5,561 nucleotides of DNA from an uncultured Desulfovibrionaceae bacterium (GTDB lineage Bacteria > Desulfobacterota > Desulfovibrionia > Desulfovibrionales > Desulfovibrionaceae): assembly GCA_947074125.1 (NCBI GenBank), contig CAMTOM010000116.1, positions 1 to 5,561 on the forward strand, read 5' to 3'. The position numbers and the translations under genes are program-made. The number at the start of each line of letters is the position of its first letter. Position 1 is the first letter of the stretch. Of this stretch, positions 5,424 to 5,561 are shown piece after piece. The notes under the pieces were generated by a model. The model had not been told where the DNA came from. It saw nothing but the letters and a program-made list of their open reading frames with translations, and searched no databases.

Positions 5424-5561
5424 CCGGTAATATTATAACACTAAACAACATGCTTGTTGTGCGCTCAAACAATACACTATGGCATCATAACAAAAGAAAC
5501 TCACAAAAGAACATTACATTATTGGAGCAGACCGTAAAAGAAAAAGAAACCCAAAACCCAA
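5424..5561. other. AT-rich non-coding tail with a small inverted repeat
   Basis: No open frame of useful size is present. The stretch is AT-rich and turns strongly A-rich on the + strand near the window edge. It contains a perfect 6-bp inverted repeat, ACAACA (5445-5450) and TGTTGT (5455-5460), around TGCT, which could be a small hairpin or an operator half-site pair. TATTAT (5431-5436) and TATAAC (5434-5439) resemble -10 boxes but lack a convincing -35 partner. It may hold the promoter and leader of a gene beyond the window. Confidence 0.45.

Overview
The window looks like a chromosomal segment from a Desulfovibrio-type anaerobe (class Desulfovibrionia), with moderate GC by eye. The best evidence is the cluster of an AsnC-like siroheme decarboxylase subunit (AhbB type), HemL and a CbiG-like protein. 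That combination suits a sulfate reducer that makes haem through sirohaem and also makes cobamides. The species cannot be named from the sequence. All supported genes are on the + strand, and I see no tRNA, rRNA, CRISPR array, insertion sequence or phage structural gene.

Layout: positions 1-258 hold no convincing gene and end in a U-rich leader for a small RRM-type RNA-binding protein (259-525), closed by a strong intrinsic terminator (549-575). A clear sigma70-type promoter (626-654) then drives a leader of about 150 nt with several nested inverted repeats, ahead of a 184-residue SLOG-like (Rossmann-type, nucleotide-binding) protein of unknown role (812-1366). A 12-bp perfect-stem terminator (1377-1410) follows that gene and abuts the start codon of a RarD/EamA-family ten-helix permease (1412-2332). 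Next come ahbB (2373-2843), hemL (2882-4156) and a cbiG-like gene (4131-5279), spaced 40 nt, 38 nt and a 26-nt overlap, consistent with one operon. A likely terminator lies at 5386-5423. The last 138 nt are AT-rich and without a gene.

How the genes work together: HemL makes 5-aminolevulinate, the precursor of all tetrapyrroles. AhbB, with an AhbA partner encoded elsewhere, decarboxylates sirohaem to 12,18-didecarboxysirohaem on the alternative haem route. CbiG opens the delta-lactone of cobalt-precorrin-5A in anaerobic corrin synthesis. One transcript would thus carry the common entry step plus one step from each of two branches.

The points most worth a second look are the branched, possibly bistable RNA leader before the SLOG-like gene, the terminator touching the rarD start codon, and the CbiG-like protein, whose N-terminal domain has lost two family signatures and has an unexplained 40-residue extension.
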